Position numbers and translations under genes: made by a program
Notes under the pieces: model-generated
Seen by the model: the letters and a program-made list of their open reading frames with translations, nothing else
Told to the model about the DNA's origin: nothing
The model's database searches: none
Shown here: in pieces, positions 45,633 through 53,620 of the stretch
Layout: every line of letters starts with the position of its first letter
Numbering within the stretch: position 1 is the stretch's first letter
Source of the DNA: Flavobacterium ajazii
GTDB taxonomy: Bacteria > Bacteroidota > Bacteroidia > Flavobacteriales > Flavobacteriaceae
Length of the DNA stretch: 64,000 nt
Direction: 5' to 3'
Assembly (NCBI RefSeq): GCF_010614725.1
Contig: NZ_JAAEHL010000007.1
Location: 186,001 to 250,000 of the forward strand

Positions 45633-46055
45633 TTATAAGTATTTTGGATAATTTGATTTTAATAATTCATAATCGCTGTCACTTAATTCCTCTTTAAGCC
45701 AAACCTTCAAAGGATGCTTAACTGGTGTTTGCCATAATGCGAAATAGGTGTTACCCGTTAGAGTGTTGTAATATCTGCTCCCAAAGGCTTTAATTACCCA
45801 TGAAAATTGCGCTTGACTAACTCCTGTGAGCGTTGTAAAAATGGTTTTTCGCTTATCTGTATTTGTAAAATTGGCTTCTTTCATAGCGTCGTAAAGTACG
45901 GTGGCTATTTCTTTTGCATTGAAGCTATTTTCTACAGTTCCTTGATTCAAATAAGCATTTCCGTTTTTATCTTTATTTGCTTGAGCTATGGCAAAAAGCA
46001 ATATTCCCAATCCCGCTACACTAATCGAGATAGGCACTAATTTTGACGCTTCCAT
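45633..46055 (-). CDS. Membrane-anchored hypothetical protein, 140 aa
   Basis: An N-terminal membrane helix (LVPISISVAGLGILLFAIAQ), then a small helical domain (FNAKEIATVLYDAMKEANFT ... VSQAQFSWVIKAFGSRYYN). It ends in HPLKVWLKEELSDSDYELLK. No family is recognised, but the helical part resembles lysozyme-adjacent domains in neighbouring genes. Spacing to neighbours is two bases on each side. Confidence 0.6.
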   Translation of the reverse strand: MEASKLVPISISVAGLGILLFAIAQANKDKNGNAYLNQGTVENSFNAKEIATVLYDAMKEANFTNTDKRKTIFTTLTGVSQAQFSWVIKAFGSRYYNTLTGNTYFALWQTPVKHPLKVWLKEELSDSDYELLKSNYPKYL

Positions 46056-46057
46056 AT

Positions 46058-46555
46058 TTAAAAAAAATTGGGAATTAAAAAGCGTAATTCCATTAGTTCA
46101 TTTTGACTGAACTGGTCTCCAAACCATTCAATCAAAGTCATTTTCTTGGATAAGGGATTGATACCTTTTCTAAGTCCGAAAGCATTATGAATTCTGACAA
46201 ATCCGTTCGGGTTAACTCCCATAAGATTTTGCTTTACCGATTTGAAACCATTTCCAACACCATACATTGCACTGTAAATCGCTTCGGCTTTGTTCTTTGC
46301 CATTCCTGTTGAAATATTACTTGGTCTGTCTCTTCTGTTTTCTTTCAGCGGTGAAAATCCATTAAAAATCTTCTTATAAGCAAAGTAAACCACACCCAAA
46401 AAAAGTCCCATTTTCAAGACTCCTTTAACTATTGATACAGTAGCATTAACTCCTGCACTTGTATTTTCTAGGGTCGTTGCAATCGCTTTTTGTCCTTGTG
46501 GAGAAGAAGCTACTGCGGAAATTACTGCGGGATTATGTAAACCTTGTCTTTTCAT
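46058..46555 (-). CDS. Membrane protein, 165 aa
   Basis: Helical N-terminus, one membrane helix (about 45-63, VLKMGLFLGVVYFAYKKIF), then a soluble helical domain with KAEAIYSAMYGVGNGFKSVK. It ends ELMELRFLIPNFF. The C-terminal part shows the same kind of fold as the following 140-residue protein (helices around an AIYSAM/VLYDAM motif), so the two may be distant paralogues. Confidence 0.55.
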   Translation of the reverse strand: MKRQGLHNPAVISAVASSPQGQKAIATTLENTSAGVNATVSIVKGVLKMGLFLGVVYFAYKKIFNGFSPLKENRRDRPSNISTGMAKNKAEAIYSAMYGVGNGFKSVKQNLMGVNPNGFVRIHNAFGLRKGINPLSKKMTLIEWFGDQFSQNELMELRFLIPNFF

Positions 46556-46767
46556 GCTCGTTTCTTGGCTGTAGTATTGCTCCCAATTTCATTTTTACTC
46601 CGAAAATTTCATTTTGAGACTTCTAAAGGGTTGTCCCAGTAGTTGGCTCAACTTACTCTTATTATTTCATCTTTACTTTCTTAACTTGGAGCAATGCCTA
46701 CACCTGTGTTTTTTTATTGTTTCGCCCGCTTGTAAATGGAGCATACAAAACGGGCTACTCCAACTTT

Positions 46768-46962
46768 CTACATTATGAACTCTTTGATTGTTTGCCAGCT
46801 CTGCGGATCGGTAACCATTGCAATGGCTTTTTTGGATTTCTTCAGCTCCACCAATTTTTCTAAAACCTCATTATCCAATTCCGATAATTCCTGAACTAGC
46901 TTAGTTTTCTTTTGCAATTTGAAAGGATTGGACTCCTTTGTTTTTATACTTATTGTACTCAT
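46768..46962 (-). CDS. Small protein, 64 aa
   Basis: MSTISIKTKESNPFKLQKKT, then a leucine-rich helix (ELSELDNEVLEKLVELKKSK) and a short tail. Overlaps the upstream coiled-coil gene by four bases (ATGA). No family. The 212 bp after it hold no gene. Confidence 0.5.
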   Translation of the reverse strand: MSTISIKTKESNPFKLQKKTKLVQELSELDNEVLEKLVELKKSKKAIAMVTDPQSWQTIKEFIM

Positions 46963-47768
46963 ACTAACATTTGATGCTTTTGTAATAACCCGAATAGTTC
47001 CTGTGAAAAAATATTGTTTTCGGTTTTTTCATTGATTTTCTGATAAATAACTGATAACAATGCTATGGTGTCATCGTCAAGAGTTCGGACGATATTCAAG
47101 AAAGCTTTTTTAGCATCCGAATAATTTTCATCTTCCAAATCTTCAGGCGAAGCCATTGCCAAACCGCCACTTTCAACCGGAACATTAAACCCTAATCCCT
47201 TTAAAATAATTGGAGCTTGTTTGACTACTCCTAAAAGCATGTTGTTCAAACTATCGTTACTTTCTTTGGTATATTTTCTTTGCAATTTTTCCTCTGTGAG
47301 TTCTTCGTTTTTAGCTTTAAGTTCCCGATTGTATTTTTCAGATTCTTCTAATTTTTTAGCCAGTTCATCTCGATCACGAGCTTGTAATTTCAAGTCGAAG
47401 ATGTCTGCAATTCCTAAACCCATAAGACCTGCATTTTTTTTCTTTTTCTTCTTCTTTTTTGAAGCTGGCATTGGCTCTTCTTCTTTATCTCTCGATTTAG
47501 ATTGAATCTCACCAAAAGTCACATCAAAAGGGTCGCCTTCAATTTTGAAAGCATTTATTCCATTTTTACGCTTCTCCTGAATGGTAAGTTTGGTAAAACC
47601 ATCACCGTAGAGTTTTTCAAAGAATTCTTCACTTGTACCATAATCATTTTTTATTTGCTCATGGGTAATATTGCGAAAAATTGGCTTTGAAGTAGTCCTG
47701 TCATAAACCGTTACAGCGCAAAATTTATCGCTTGCCAGTTTATCCATCAAATCATCTAATTGCTCCAT
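46959..47768 (-). CDS. Coiled-coil protein, 269 aa, scaffold-like
   Basis: The N-terminal 90 residues form a compact mixed domain (FCAVTVYDRTTSKPIF). An eight-lysine run follows (about 106-113), then a long coiled coil (about 125-165, LEESEKYNRELKAKNEELTE). A helical C-terminus ends it. It lies immediately before three beta-rich proteins in transcription-reversed order. Scaffold or assembly role is speculative. Confidence 0.5.
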   Translation of the reverse strand: MEQLDDLMDKLASDKFCAVTVYDRTTSKPIFRNITHEQIKNDYGTSEEFFEKLYGDGFTKLTIQEKRKNGINAFKIEGDPFDVTFGEIQSKSRDKEEEPMPASKKKKKKKKNAGLMGLGIADIFDLKLQARDRDELAKKLEESEKYNRELKAKNEELTEEKLQRKYTKESNDSLNNMLLGVVKQAPIILKGLGFNVPVESGGLAMASPEDLEDENYSDAKKAFLNIVRTLDDDTIALLSVIYQKINEKTENNIFSQELFGLLQKHQMLV

Positions 47769-47769
47769 T

Positions 47770-48069
47770 TTAAATTAGTTTTTTGTAGATAAGTAAAATC
47801 CTGTTTCGTTCCATATCGCTGGTAATTCCCTTAACCAATCTTGGATCAAAAGTTGATTCGCTTGTCACATAATTGACTTCTAACTTTACCCTTGAAAAAG
47901 TGCCATCGGGTGGAATTAATATTTGCTTCTGGGTTGGATAAATAGTAACACCGTTGATAATTGCAATTGTAGTTCCTGTGTTTACAACCGAAAGGCAGGT
48001 AACTCCCTCTAAAACGGGAATTTGTTCTTCCCTAAACTCTCTTGTTATAAAAGCAGATTCTACAAACAT
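47770..48069 (-). CDS. Small beta-rich protein, 99 aa
   Basis: Nearly all predicted strands: GVTCLSVVNTGTTIAIINGV, IYPTQKQILIPPDGTFSRVK, LEVNYVTSESTF. It begins MFVESAFITREFREEQ. No signal peptide. Together with the next two upstream genes it forms a trio of small beta proteins, candidate virion parts. No family recognised. Confidence 0.5.
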   Translation of the reverse strand: MFVESAFITREFREEQIPVLEGVTCLSVVNTGTTIAIINGVTIYPTQKQILIPPDGTFSRVKLEVNYVTSESTFDPRLVKGITSDMERNRILLIYKKLI

Positions 48070-48070
48070 G

Positions 48071-48445
48071 TTATACTTTGTTAATGTTATTGTTATATAA
48101 AAACACTACATGAAATTTTAATGGGACATCACTTTTTAATGGTTCGTCCAAAGCAAAAATGAGTGAATAATCTTTGTTCCCTGTATCGAAATTCAAAGGC
48201 TTAAAACTCTTTTCGTATTCGCCACCATTTGATTGTCTCCAATTATCAATATGAACCGAAGGAATAATAGCAATACTGTTATCGTCTTTCATTTCAATAG
48301 ATGTCATTGCACTGATTTTTTTTTCAACTCCATTAGTGTACACTGCAACACCAGTTGTAAAACCAATAGGAAGCTTAAAATTCTCAGATGTATTACTTTC
48401 TCCTGGCTTAATAATTGCCTTTACTACATGTTGAATTTGTCGCAT
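48071..48445 (-). CDS. Beta-rich protein, 124 aa, candidate virion protein
   Basis: Alternating strands with turns: AIIKPGESNTSENFKLPIGF, TGVAVYTNGVEKKISAMTSI, SIAIIPSVHIDNWR, PLKFHVVFLYNNNI. Length and pattern would fit a single jelly-roll, as in paired small capsid proteins of tailless viruses, but this is a shape argument only. It is one base from the 99-residue neighbour. Confidence 0.5.
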   Translation of the reverse strand: MRQIQHVVKAIIKPGESNTSENFKLPIGFTTGVAVYTNGVEKKISAMTSIEMKDDNSIAIIPSVHIDNWRQSNGGEYEKSFKPLNFDTGNKDYSLIFALDEPLKSDVPLKFHVVFLYNNNINKV

Positions 48446-48499
48446 ACTTTTTAAGATTTAAAAGCCTCAATTGTTATAACTTCGGCTTTTTTGGTTCTC

Positions 48500-49066
48500 T
48501 TACTTTTTAGCCTCAGTTACTCTAAACTCTAGTCTTAGAAACATTCCAGAACCTTCTTTTGAAATAGGAACTGTAACACCTTTTGGAAATTCTAATTCTA
48601 ATTTAAACTCTTCTTTTGCTCTTAAAAGAGGGGTTGTTGCAATAGGTCGGTAATCCTCGTTTTTGAAGTTTTGAACATCGGTAAGTGGCAAATCAATAAG
48701 CATGTCATTGGTTTGAATCAGCCTTAAATCTGCGTTTTGTAATTCCGCTGGAAGTGTGTCTCTACTTTGCCAGTCAGCACTTTCAATTTTTAGTCCTTTT
48801 GTAGTGAACTGAACTCGGATTGCGTCAATAACAACATCTCTTCCTGAGTTAAGTAGGTTCCCATCAAAATTGGTAATCCCAACAACTTTTTTAGTATTGG
48901 CATCAACAAGTTCATTAATACCACTCATACCATCAACTTTTACATTGAGGTAATAGGTCTTATCTACCAATTTTGTAGCTTGAGGTCTCACAACTTGACT
49001 CGTTTGACGTTGTCTTGCTCCTAAAACTTTAATTGCTCTTTGCAATTGTGGATTTCTATTTTCCAT
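48500..49066 (-). CDS. Beta-rich protein, 188 aa, candidate major virion protein
   Basis: A basic N-terminal arm of about 35 residues (QRAIKVLGARQRQTSQVVRP) precedes a beta-sandwich-like body. Segments include YYLNVKVDGMSGINELV, DVVIDAIRVQFTTKGLKI, NDMLIDLPLTDVQNF, EEFKLELEFPKGVTVPI and MFLRLEFRVTEAKK. A disordered basic arm plus a beta body is the usual design of capsid proteins. No family is recognised by eye. The short gaps on both sides place it in the same operon. Confidence 0.5.
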   Translation of the reverse strand: MENRNPQLQRAIKVLGARQRQTSQVVRPQATKLVDKTYYLNVKVDGMSGINELVDANTKKVVGITNFDGNLLNSGRDVVIDAIRVQFTTKGLKIESADWQSRDTLPAELQNADLRLIQTNDMLIDLPLTDVQNFKNEDYRPIATTPLLRAKEEFKLELEFPKGVTVPISKEGSGMFLRLEFRVTEAKK

Positions 49067-49103
49067 TTTTTTTTATGAATTAAATTTTACTTTTTCTTTT
49101 GGT

Positions 49104-49763
49104 TTACAGAATATAATTCCCATTTTCATCGATATATGCACCTAAGCCATCATCTTCATACGTTCCTAAACCGTCATCTTCATAACCGCTTAAACCATCT
49201 TCAACATAGTTTCCATTTACATCAATGTAACCGCCTAAGCCATCTTCATGATAGTTTCCTGCATTATCAAAAAACCCGTTTAAGCCTTCTTCTTCATAAG
49301 CACCCAAGCCATCGCCACCATCATAAGCATTTAAACCATTTTCTACATAGTTCCCATTGATATCTATGTAACCTCCTAAACCATCTTCGTGATAATTACC
49401 GTAAGCATCGATATAGCCACTTAGACCATTAACTGCTCCTGATAGACCTGCGGTTTTTTGCATAAATCTTCCGATTGTTGTTTCAGGGTTTAGCTTAGCG
49501 ACAATTTTCTCAGACGAAAAAATATTTTTTACTAATTCCAGACCATGAGCAATGGAAACTCCGATTGCCGAACCTCTCAAAAGTGAACTTTTGGTATCAC
49601 TCCCGTTTACTTTTACCGCTAAAAATCCAGCACCAATAGCAACCGCTCCATTAACAACACCTTTTACCGTGTTGGAGGATGTCTCGGTCATAGTGCCTGT
49701 AAGACCTCTTGAAAGAGCTCCTACAACAACGGCAGAACTGATTGTTATTAATTCTTGTTTCAT
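49104..49763 (-). CDS. Membrane protein with GLGGYIDxNGNY tandem repeats
   Basis: A 219-residue protein. The N-terminal half has two small-residue hydrophobic stretches (ITISSAVVVGALSRGLTG and GVVNGAVAIGAGFLAVKVNG). From about 122 to 219 it is made of acidic tandem units such as DGLGGYIDINGNYVENGL and EDDGLGTYEDDGLGAYIDEN. These units may bind calcium or form a fibre. Operon position next to the candidate capsid gene suggests a virion membrane or spike component. Confidence 0.55.
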   Translation of the reverse strand: MKQELITISSAVVVGALSRGLTGTMTETSSNTVKGVVNGAVAIGAGFLAVKVNGSDTKSSLLRGSAIGVSIAHGLELVKNIFSSEKIVAKLNPETTIGRFMQKTAGLSGAVNGLSGYIDAYGNYHEDGLGGYIDINGNYVENGLNAYDGGDGLGAYEEEGLNGFFDNAGNYHEDGLGGYIDVNGNYVEDGLSGYEDDGLGTYEDDGLGAYIDENGNYIL

Positions 49764-49774
49764 TTCTATGTTTA

Positions 49775-50515
49775 TTAATTACTTTTTGAACTTGTTGCTA
49801 AAAGAATGGCTCCCACAGCGCCTAAACCAATAACAATTGGAATTGTATAATTAGGCTTGTCTGCGGTTGAAGCTCCACTTTCGAGTTGTGCTGTTTCCTT
49901 TTGTACTTGGGCTTCTTCCTTTAAATTTTGCACAGGAATATCCTTTACTTTGGAAATTGTTTCAAGTTGTGCATCATTTGGAACTGCCTCACCAGTTTCC
50001 GTTGTGCCAGTAGTTAAGGATTCCGCCGGAACTCCTTTTACTTCTGCAATGGTTTCCAATTGAGCAGGCGTAGGAGTCGCATTTGGCATTACTTCTGCTG
50101 GTTCGGCAGTTTCAAATGACTGTGGATCACTGATGGTTTGTGGTTGATTACTAATTTTGGAAATAGCATTATTAACCGTAGGTTTTACAATATTGTTTAG
50201 TGCAAACTGTCCAACTTTTGTCCCTGCAATTTTTTTGACTTTCATTGCAATTTTTCCAATCTTACCTGCTTTTGCTGCAATTTTGGCCAGTTTACCCGCT
50301 TTGGCAATCTTTGAAGCAACTCCAATAGGGGCTGTAGCAGGGAAAAAGCTCATTGCTGTTGTGGCAATCGGAACTACCGCTTTACCAACTTTAACAGCAT
50401 TTTTAATACTAACATTTTTTAGGCGGACATTTTTTTTGAGCATTTTACCGATTTTAAGCCCTCGGTTTAATCCAGCATTTAATCCTGTTTGTTCTTCTAA
50501 TATTATCATAATCAA
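49775..50515 (-). CDS. Basic, alanine-rich protein with C-terminal membrane helix
   Basis: Up to 246 residues (the true start may be the Met three codons in). The first 120 residues are very basic and Ala/Gly/Lys-rich, amphipathic (IAKAGKLAKIAAKAGKIGKI). A proline/glutamate linker with two similar motifs follows (AQLETIAEVKGVPAESL and AQLETISKVKDIPVQNL). It ends in a membrane helix, TIPIVIGLGAVGAILLATSS. It could contact DNA and membrane together. No family. Confidence 0.5.
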   Translation of the reverse strand: MIMIILEEQTGLNAGLNRGLKIGKMLKKNVRLKNVSIKNAVKVGKAVVPIATTAMSFFPATAPIGVASKIAKAGKLAKIAAKAGKIGKIAMKVKKIAGTKVGQFALNNIVKPTVNNAISKISNQPQTISDPQSFETAEPAEVMPNATPTPAQLETIAEVKGVPAESLTTGTTETGEAVPNDAQLETISKVKDIPVQNLKEEAQVQKETAQLESGASTADKPNYTIPIVIGLGAVGAILLATSSKSN

Positions 50516-50520
50516 ATTAT

Positions 50521-51498
50521 TTAAAATGGAAATCTTCTACGGGATTCAGTTGTCTTTTTTACTACACCTTTAAGTCCTCTTTTACTGCCATAAATACTAT
50601 TGCTTTTGACATAGATATTATAAGCACCGCCTTCACTTGTTGATTTATGAGCAATTGCATCATTACCTAATGATTCTAGCATATTCTTTGCTTGTTCAGC
50701 ACTTCTAGCAAAATCATATAACTCATAAGCTTTTTTGCAGGGTTTTTTGGTTACATACCAACCGCTCTTTTTGGGAGCAGGGCAATTCAATCCTATGTGT
50801 GGTAATTTCTGATCCATAAAAACATCTTTTTTATCCGTATAACTTGGTTCTTTATTACTCTGTATTGTGCCATCAATAATGCAATGACCTTTATCTAACT
50901 TTCCGCTTATTTGATTAAAAGGCACAACCACATAAACATGGGTGAATTGCTTTGGATTAAATTTTGGCTGTTTTATTTGCCTGATGTAATGCTTGATTCC
51001 TAAATTCATTAAGACAGAACTGGCGAAAATCGAATAGCTTTTACAATCAATTCCTTCTCTCCGGTTAAACCAACTGTTAGCAGGGCTTCTTAAATTCTGT
51101 GTTATCCCATCAGCTTGATACTGGATATCGTAATACAAGAAATAATGAATCTTATCGCAGGTCTCCTGAATCGTTTTTCCTTTTAGGATTTGTGATAATT
51201 TAGCCACCTGCTTGTAGAAAGTTTCTATCCACACTTTCATCATCGAAACCGAATAAAACGTATCTCCTTTTTTGAGTTTTACCTTTTGTCCTTTGGGCTT
51301 TTCGATTAGATGATTAAACTCATCGCCACTTTTTATCCTTCGCTTTAGAATTAAGTTGATTTCATCTTTAGTCATTTTCATTTCATAACTTTCATGAGCA
51401 AATTTTTGAAATAAAAAAAACTCGTCTTGAAGTATGGCGAGGTATAGTGAAGTATTGAAACGGTTTTTCAGGTATTCAAAAGTATTATCAGGTATCAT
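50521..51498 (-). CDS. Transglutaminase-like cysteine peptidase
   Basis: A 325-residue protein. The transglutaminase-type triad is visible: Cys in RREGIDCKSYSIFASSVL (about 175), His in QFTHVYVVVPF (about 208) and Asp in CIIDGTIQ (about 230). An N-terminal helical domain precedes it, and the C-terminus is basic (TESRRRFPF). This family includes processing proteases and amidases, so maturation of virion proteins or wall cleavage are both possible. It is the first gene of the long minus-strand operon, and a 21-bp palindrome covers its start codon. Confidence 0.65.
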   Translation of the reverse strand: MIPDNTFEYLKNRFNTSLYLAILQDEFFLFQKFAHESYEMKMTKDEINLILKRRIKSGDEFNHLIEKPKGQKVKLKKGDTFYSVSMMKVWIETFYKQVAKLSQILKGKTIQETCDKIHYFLYYDIQYQADGITQNLRSPANSWFNRREGIDCKSYSIFASSVLMNLGIKHYIRQIKQPKFNPKQFTHVYVVVPFNQISGKLDKGHCIIDGTIQSNKEPSYTDKKDVFMDQKLPHIGLNCPAPKKSGWYVTKKPCKKAYELYDFARSAEQAKNMLESLGNDAIAHKSTSEGGAYNIYVKSNSIYGSKRGLKGVVKKTTESRRRFPF

Positions 51499-51516
51499 TG
51501 CAATTCTATTGCAATG
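51496..51516. promoter_or_regulatory. Palindrome covering a start codon
   Basis: CATTGCAAT-tct-ATTGCAATG, a perfect 9-bp dyad that includes the ATG of the transglutaminase-like gene. The ATTGCAAT octamer recurs as a longer dyad at 52345-52374 and as a looser dyad near 52859-52893. It could be an operator of the virus-like operon. Confidence 0.45.
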
Positions 51517-51745
51517 TTATAGTGAACCAATTGCTTTTAAACAAATGGAAAAATTAGATAAGGAATGAATAATTTGAATTAAATTATTATATTTGTCTCA
51601 GGTGTTTTTGGTATGCCTGCTCGTTCGTGCAAAGATTTTATCAACCAATAACTAGATAATATAAACCTTCAAGGCTTATTATCCGACAATAGTATACGAA
51701 CGCAAAACTCAGGATAATAATCTTTGAAATAAAAGGATTTATATT

Positions 51746-52204
51746 ATGATACCTATTGATTACTTCAAACTTCAAGCAAAAAATCTACACAAAGATTTTA
51801 AAACAAAAAGTCCTGTTTTGGACAAAACCACTACTGCTTTTCTATACGAATACACATCAAAGTATTTTGATATAGAAATGATTATTGCGGACTTTGACAT
51901 TGATGAAGACAATTTCAGTCTTATGAATGCTCAGCATGTCATTGCAAAAATTGCAAACTTTGATAAATGGGCTGATCTATTAAAAGCATCGCCAGCTGAA
52001 TTGGAGCTTGCAAAATTAATGTTTGACTATCAAAACAAAGTTGATAAGGTTGGGTGGTATTTTTATATTCAAAATGCACAATCAATGAATGTAGTCGAGC
52101 TTGATACAGAAATTCAAGTTGACATTTTTAAACAAATGGTTATCGAAGAAAACATTTTTGATGATGTGGAAATAGAAAGCTATTTATTGAAGCATAAATA
52201 TTAG
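51746..52204 (+). CDS. Conserved hypothetical protein, 152 aa
   Basis: The only plus-strand gene in the virus-like block. Features are MIPIDYFKLQAKNLHKDFKT, FDIDEDNFSLMNAQHVIAKI and FDKWADLLKASPAELELAK. The 'xxHVIAKxxxFxxWxxLLxA' stretch is like a short domain found in glyoxalase-associated hypothetical proteins and is familiar from many Bacteroidota genomes. Function unknown. Divergent from the structural operon, it could encode a regulator, though no HTH is evident. Its 3' end overlaps the next gene tail to tail by four bases. Confidence 0.65.
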   Translation: MIPIDYFKLQAKNLHKDFKTKSPVLDKTTTAFLYEYTSKYFDIEMIIADFDIDEDNFSLMNAQHVIAKIANFDKWADLLKASPAELELAKLMFDYQNKVDKVGWYFYIQNAQSMNVVELDTEIQVDIFKQMVIEENIFDDVEIESYLLKHKY

Positions 52205-52422
52205 TCATCAAGATAATATCCTTTTGGCAATCCATAAGTTTCCACAAACTCCATGAACTCCAAATGGGGAATTATTTTTGTGTCTTTGGAAATGTTCTTT
52301 TCCTTTAGGATTTCATTAATTTGATTTCTAATTTTAGTTTCACTGAACTGATTGCAATACATTGCAATCAGTTCTGCTTTGGTTACAGAATGCGGAAGCG
52401 GTTTTTTATTTTTTTTACTCAT
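52201..52422 (-). CDS. Small hypothetical protein, 73 aa
   Basis: Basic start (MSKKNKKPLPHSVTKAELIA), helical middle and an acidic end (LPKGYYLDD). It contains a 14-bp perfect palindrome (52345-52374) inside its coding region. No family. Its stop overlaps the convergent plus-strand gene. Confidence 0.5.
   Translation of the reverse strand: MSKKNKKPLPHSVTKAELIAMYCNQFSETKIRNQINEILKEKNISKDTKIIPHLEFMEFVETYGLPKGYYLDD
52345..52374. repeat. 14-bp perfect palindrome with ATTGCAAT pair
   Basis: GAACTGATTGCAAT-ac-ATTGCAATCAGTTC lies within the 73-residue gene. Two ATTGCAAT octamers sit 10 bp apart, one DNA turn. The same octamer pair occurs at the start of the transglutaminase-like gene. Confidence 0.6.
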
Positions 52423-52440
52423 TTGTAGCTACTTTGCAGG

Positions 52441-52635
52441 TTAAATTTCTTTTCTCAAATCATTTATTCTGAATAAGATTCTGAAAACCTTATCCTCCAG
52501 ATACTTCAGGATTCTGTTTTTACCTTTGAAGATAAAATCTAAAAATTGCAATGGAGCGGTTATAATGATTGAAAAACATATCACTAGTGCCAATAAATTC
52601 AGGCAAACTATTTTTAAGCGGTTTTTTACTTTCAT
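52441..52635 (-). CDS. Small membrane protein, 64 aa
   Basis: Read from the Met at 52635 (MKVKNRLKIVCLNLLALVIC), which avoids overlap with the upstream gene. One membrane helix (about 8-30), then a basic amphipathic tail. No family. Confidence 0.5.
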   Translation of the reverse strand: MKVKNRLKIVCLNLLALVICFSIIITAPLQFLDFIFKGKNRILKYLEDKVFRILFRINDLRKEI

Positions 52636-52645
52636 AATTTTTGGT

Positions 52646-52987
52646 TTAAATATTGACAAGTCTTTCGTAAATTATATCAGAAATCGATTGCATTACTATT
52701 CCCTGTTCTTGCGTTCGTTCTTTTCTTTCCCATTGGCAACAGTAGAGTAGAATAACTGATTGTGTTGGTGTTAAGCTTATATTTGAATCTACTTTTTTGC
52801 TTTCAATTTTTGTTCTAAAAATGTAGAACATACTTTGCAGGGTGTCAATGACAATTATATCATTGCAATACTTTTCATAATCCTTGCAATGATGAATATT
52901 ATCAACCTTGTTTCGGATGAATTTTAGCAATTCAGATTGTATTATCTCAAGATCAATTTTCTTGATTTTCTTTAATGTAATTTTCAT
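52646..52987 (-). CDS. Hypothetical protein, 113 aa
   Basis: Helical and charged, with MKITLKKIKKIDLEIIQSEL at the start and SVILLYCCQWERKERTQEQG near the end. No domain recognised. Lies between the helicase-loader gene and small membrane proteins, in the replication part of the block. Confidence 0.5.
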   Translation of the reverse strand: MKITLKKIKKIDLEIIQSELLKFIRNKVDNIHHCKDYEKYCNDIIVIDTLQSMFYIFRTKIESKKVDSNISLTPTQSVILLYCCQWERKERTQEQGIVMQSISDIIYERLVNI

Positions 52988-52997
52988 ATTTTTTTTG

Positions 52998-53609
52998 TTA
53001 GCGTTTGTCTACTGTATTTTTATCAAATGCAATAAGGTTCAGCATCCCTCTTAATCTTGACCTGATTCGATTACCATAAGCTGTTTCTATTTCTGAAGCC
53101 GAGAGGTTGGTTGTTAAATGCGTTTGTACTTTTCTTGTAATAAATAGATCATATCTCGAAAGGATGATTTCAGCCATTACGTTACACTCATTGCCATAAT
53201 ATTTTAAGTTTTGCTCAACTCCTAAATCATCGAAACAATAATTCTTATACTCCGTTTGAGAATAACTTCCACGACTGTAGCGGTGTATTATTTCATATCC
53301 ATCTTTGATAAATTCAAAACTTATATCTCTGCAAGTCTTCAGGTAAAATCTGTTGTTTTGTTTGGCAACATATTTCATCAAAGTCATTAAAGTTGTTTTA
53401 CCACAACCTACAGGCCCTGATAATAAAATTCCTTTCGTTAAATCGATACCAAACTCATTCGTTTTTGTTTCATCCTTCAAAAAGTAAGCTATAAGCTTAA
53501 TGATGTTAAGTGTGTCCTGTTGAGCAAAATGAAACTTTTCTCCATAGTCTTGTTTACCTTTCTCTTCCAACCAAGCTAGAATTTCCGGATAGTTGTATTG
53601 TAAATTCAT
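52998..53609 (-). CDS. DnaC-like helicase-loader ATPase
   Basis: A 203-residue AAA+ ATPase: Walker A LLSGPVGCGKTTLMTLMKYV (about 62-81), Walker B YCFDDLGVEQNLKYYG (about 124-139), and the arginine-bearing sensor region NRIRSRLRGMLNLIAF near the end. DnaC-type loaders bring the replicative helicase to an origin. It lies 11 bp after a DnaD/DnaT-like initiator gene, so the pair forms a phage-type replication module. Confidence 0.8.
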   Translation of the reverse strand: MNLQYNYPEILAWLEEKGKQDYGEKFHFAQQDTLNIIKLIAYFLKDETKTNEFGIDLTKGILLSGPVGCGKTTLMTLMKYVAKQNNRFYLKTCRDISFEFIKDGYEIIHRYSRGSYSQTEYKNYCFDDLGVEQNLKYYGNECNVMAEIILSRYDLFITRKVQTHLTTNLSASEIETAYGNRIRSRLRGMLNLIAFDKNTVDKR

Positions 53610-53620
53610 AGTTGATTCTC

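Noticed and set aside
47221..47505. Plus-strand frame with poly-phenylalanine
   Set aside because: Antisense of the eight-lysine run in the coiled-coil gene.
49136..49360. Regularly spaced repeats that might suggest a CRISPR array
   Set aside because: The periodicity comes from tandem protein repeats in the GLGGYIDxNGNY gene; units lack constant repeat/spacer structure and no cas gene is present.
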